This document shows, piece by piece, positions 24,713 through 26,919 of a stretch of DNA of 26,919 nucleotides (position 1 is the stretch's first letter; the number at the start of each line of letters is the position of its first letter). Source of the stretch: Ceratorhiza oryzae-sativae. Its lineage: Eukaryota > Basidiomycota > Agaricomycetes > Cantharellales > Ceratobasidiaceae. Location of the stretch: assembly GCA_030998015.1 (NCBI GenBank), contig JARWMV010000179.1, forward strand, positions 1 through 26,919, written 5' to 3'. A program made the translations under genes and the position numbers. The notes beneath the pieces are model-generated. The model worked only from the letters and a program-made list of their open reading frames with translations. It was not told where the DNA came from and searched no databases.

Positions 24713-25222
24713 GTTCTTTATTAGACATAATATTAACAACTTTAGACCATAAATGGAAATCAGAATATTTTTGAGTTAGTAAAGGATAATTTTCGAAATG
24801 CGGGATGATAACTTTGATCAAATCATCAACATTACTTACTCGATAAACACATAAAGTTCTATTAGGTGAAGAACTAACAGTACCTACCCCGAAAAATACT
24901 TTTAGTGAATATAATATAGCAATATCCTTTTTATGTAACCCCCCGGGGTGGTGAGGACCGTCGCTCCGCTCGGGCCCATCCACCACGGGAGGCGCCTGAT
25001 TCCGAGGTAGCCTGGAACCTCTGGGGTCCAGGCTACCTCGCAATACCTCGGCAGTAATTTCCTTGAGGCGGAGCTGCGATCGTAGGCGGGCACGGGTAAG
25101 TTTATTTCAAAACTTACTTACTAACTCGCGGCTAGTTGAGTTAGTATAACTGAAAAACATGACTCAGCGTCGCTGAAACCAGTAACCCAAGAAGGATTTA
25201 AAATATTAGTTGTTTTCATAAA
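24713..25222 (-). pseudogene. HEG-I, N-terminal half (LAGLIDADG_1, interrupted)
   Basis: First domain of a two-domain LAGLIDADG endonuclease, which would cleave intronless cox1 alleles. It opens MKTTNILNPSWVTGFSDAES, containing the catalytic motif GFSDAES. It is interrupted at FEINL by a 157-bp element (24939-25095) flanked by GTAA on both sides. Removing the element and one repeat rejoins FEINLHKKDIAILYSLK, the normal family sequence. It continues FFGVGTVSSSPN, VIIPHFENYPLL and NKEHLT, then stops at a GC hairpin near 24712. The second domain is found 1.5 kb further on (22496-23145). Confidence 0.75.
24939..25095 (+). mobile_element. B-family element, 157 bp, with GTAA repeats
   Basis: Starts CCCCCC and ends GGGCACGG, flanked by GTAA (24935-24938 and 25096-25099). 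Contains the hairpin GAGGTAGCCTGGA/TCCAGGCTACCTC. Interrupts HEG-I; removal with one repeat restores FEINLHKKDIAIL. Confidence 0.82.
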
Positions 25223-25617
25223 ATTTATGAATTAAGGGCTCCCATCTTCAAATTATGCTTAATTATTGGCGCAGAATGAATAGGCAAATTAAGACATTAA
25301 AATCTTATTACCTCTGAAGTGATTGGAGATGGCTCTAATTTAGACATAACATGCCTCGACACATCATCTGTCGAAGGCTATCCAAACCTTTATACAGACA
25401 TAATCAGTATAAAATGGAGCCGGGAAGGGATTTTGATAAACATATACTATTTATCTCTTTTATTAAAAATAAGCCAGCTCGATTAAATTTTTTCGAACTA
25501 AAGGTGGACTTTATCTTAATTTATTAAACCTTACTCAAAATAGAGTAGCCGCAAAAATAAATTTTTTACGTAAAGTCTCTGAGGGATGCATAACCCATTA
25601 CCTGCTCGGTCATCGTA

Positions 25618-25698
25618 GACCCCCAACAAGGCAATGGCCTCCCAATGCGTTGGCCCTACGGGCCAACGCATTGGGGGGGCCATTACCTTATTGGGGGG
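25618..25698 (+). repeat. H hairpin, intron i2
   Basis: CCCCCAACAAGGCAATGGCC, then CCAATGCGTTGGCCC/GGGCCAACGCATTGG, then GGCCATTACCTTATTGGGGG: a long imperfect stem between the 5' exon and the R motif of intron i2. No coding sequence in 25588-25861. Confidence 0.75.
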
Positions 25699-25839
25699 CT
25701 TGTCCGGCAGGGCAAGAAGGTTTCAAACAGCCCTGCTGATTGTCTTCGCCAATTAAAACTAGCAAATAGTCATTGATACTATTGAACTAAATAATTAGCT
25801 GATTAGAAAGAGTCCCAGCATATAGTAAAATTTTCTCTA

Positions 25840-25980
<141 letters not shown>

Positions 25981-26167
25981 TCAAACCTAACATAACTTTT
26001 AATCTCTTTCTACAACTCTTATTTAGAGTAGGGCCCGTCCCTTTGGGGGAGAGCTGTTAGATTCACGTACTATCTCTGCTATAGCTGTCCCCTAAATCTG
26101 GACATATTTAGTTTTAGCATAGCTTCATCGATAGCCCTATGATCAAAACTATATTCAGAAACTACCA

Positions 26168-26219
26168 AAACCACCCCCAAACATATGCAGCGTAGCTGCA
26201 CATGTTTGGGGGTGTTTTT
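26168..26219 (+). repeat. G hairpin in intron i1
   Basis: Same as 17466-17514, placed just downstream (in transcription) of the group I S motif. A third G hairpin with CCAAAA borders is at 26646-26710 and a fourth at 7706-7763. Confidence 0.82.
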
Positions 26220-26814
26220 GGAAATAATTTTGACGAAAGAACCGACTGTACATTAAGCATCATTGCAGATACCCACCAGTGACCCAGTCTGTAGCGGCCT
26301 CATTAGACGACCGACGGTCTTTAGTTGAGAAATCTGTTGACCGTTAACCCAAAATGGCCCCAACGAACCATTTTGGTTTTCACTAGTATAGCCTAACAAC
26401 ACAATTTGTGTGCTGCTATTTCACCCTGTCAGGCAAAACCTATCATTCCACTTCTCTTAATTGCCATCAGAATTTAAATGGGGTATTTTAAGAGAACCTA
26501 CGGCACAGATCTACAATCCGTGCCTAAGTATTTTTTTCTAAGAATTGCATAGTGGTTTAAGATAGGGACTAGAGAAATGGTATGCTGAAATAATAAAAAG
26601 AATTTCTCTTGCATTTGCCTTGGAAAAGAGGTCTTTTGTATTTAATGGACTTCCAAAAACACCCCCAAACATGTGCAGCTACGCTGCATTGTTTGGGGGT
26701 GGTTTTGGATACCTCGATAGCGAGGTAGAACAAGTAAGTCCATAGTTTTTTTTAACACCTGCCTCTTAGGCTTAATAGCTTGAACTAAACCATTCCCTGT
26801 ATTCCCGTAAATAT

Positions 26815-26919
26815 TTATGATTTATTTATAGTTTTAGCCAATTGAACCATTTTTGCACGAGTATCATCATTTAAATGATCACCTTTGATTAGCTGTATTC
26901 TTAGTTCTTTCCATAAATT
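26815..26919 (-). CDS. HEG-J: C-terminal end of an intron endonuclease (partial)
   Basis: Only the last ~34 residues and TAA are inside the window. They read LWKELRIQLIKGDHLNDD, then TRAKMVQLAKTINKS. The pattern KxxHL...L.KTIN resembles the C-terminal helix of LAGLIDADG_1 endonucleases, and the ending matches that of HEG-G (RSIAKTINSDK), so the two are probably related. The catalytic motifs would lie beyond the window edge. Confidence 0.55.
   Translation of the reverse strand, partial: NLWKELRIQLIKGDHLNDDTRAKMVQLAKTINKS

Overview
This looks like a stretch of a fungal mitochondrial genome, read mainly on the minus strand. The anchor is the 3' half of cox1 (cytochrome c oxidase subunit I). Seven exons run from about 25973 down to the stop at 10413, separated by long introns that carry homing endonuclease genes (HEGs) of the LAGLIDADG and GIY-YIG families. 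Exon junctions follow the usual rules: group I introns leave T at the 5' exon end and end in G, and one intron is group II with GTGCG at its 5' end, a domain V hairpin and a terminal AC. Tryptophan in cox1 is TGG, and no stop codon falls inside the exons. I found no tRNA or rRNA gene. The phylum cannot be fixed from the window.

Layout in transcription order (high to low coordinates): intron i1 (25974 to beyond 26919) with the tail of a HEG; exon 25862-25973; intron i2 (22404-25861), in which a LAGLIDADG_1 gene (HEG-I) is split around a unit holding a LAGLIDADG_2 gene (HEG-H); exon 22358-22403; intron i3 (19957-22357) with HEG-G; exon 19898-19956; group II intron i4 (18615-19897) with HEG-F; exon 18570-18614; intron i5 (17240-18569) with HEG-E; exon 17154-17239; intron i6 (15036-17153) with a GIY-YIG gene (GIY-2); exon 14986-15035; intron i7 (10896-14985) with HEG-D and HEG-B; last exon 10413-10895. 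Downstream of cox1 lies HEG-A (7854-9747), whose N-terminus is a diverged copy of part of the last cox1 exon.

Positions 1-5408 repeat 8034-13441 almost perfectly (period 8033). The second last exon (2380-2862), its intron 3' half and HEG-A are therefore present twice. The copy-1 block ends inside a repeat element and is joined there to a different HEG N-terminus (5409-5781), giving a chimeric gene. Broken GIY-YIG pieces (GIY-1) fill 6225-7523.

The most striking content is a dense set of GC-rich, strongly folded, non-coding elements. The main one (element A) is 172 bp, present 25 times. Each copy can fold into two modules, each a GC stem enclosing two hairpins, linked by an AT-rich palindrome. 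Seven copies carry a further 50-bp hairpin in one loop (222 bp). A second family (B) ends in C-runs and GCACGGGT and is flanked by 4-bp direct repeats. A third (G/H) is flanked by CAATRG. These elements interrupt almost every HEG but none of the cox1 exons visible here. When they are removed on paper the HEG pieces usually rejoin in frame and read as ordinary family members. Two explanations fit: a recent burst of insertion into dispensable genes, or removal or bypass at the RNA or translation level.
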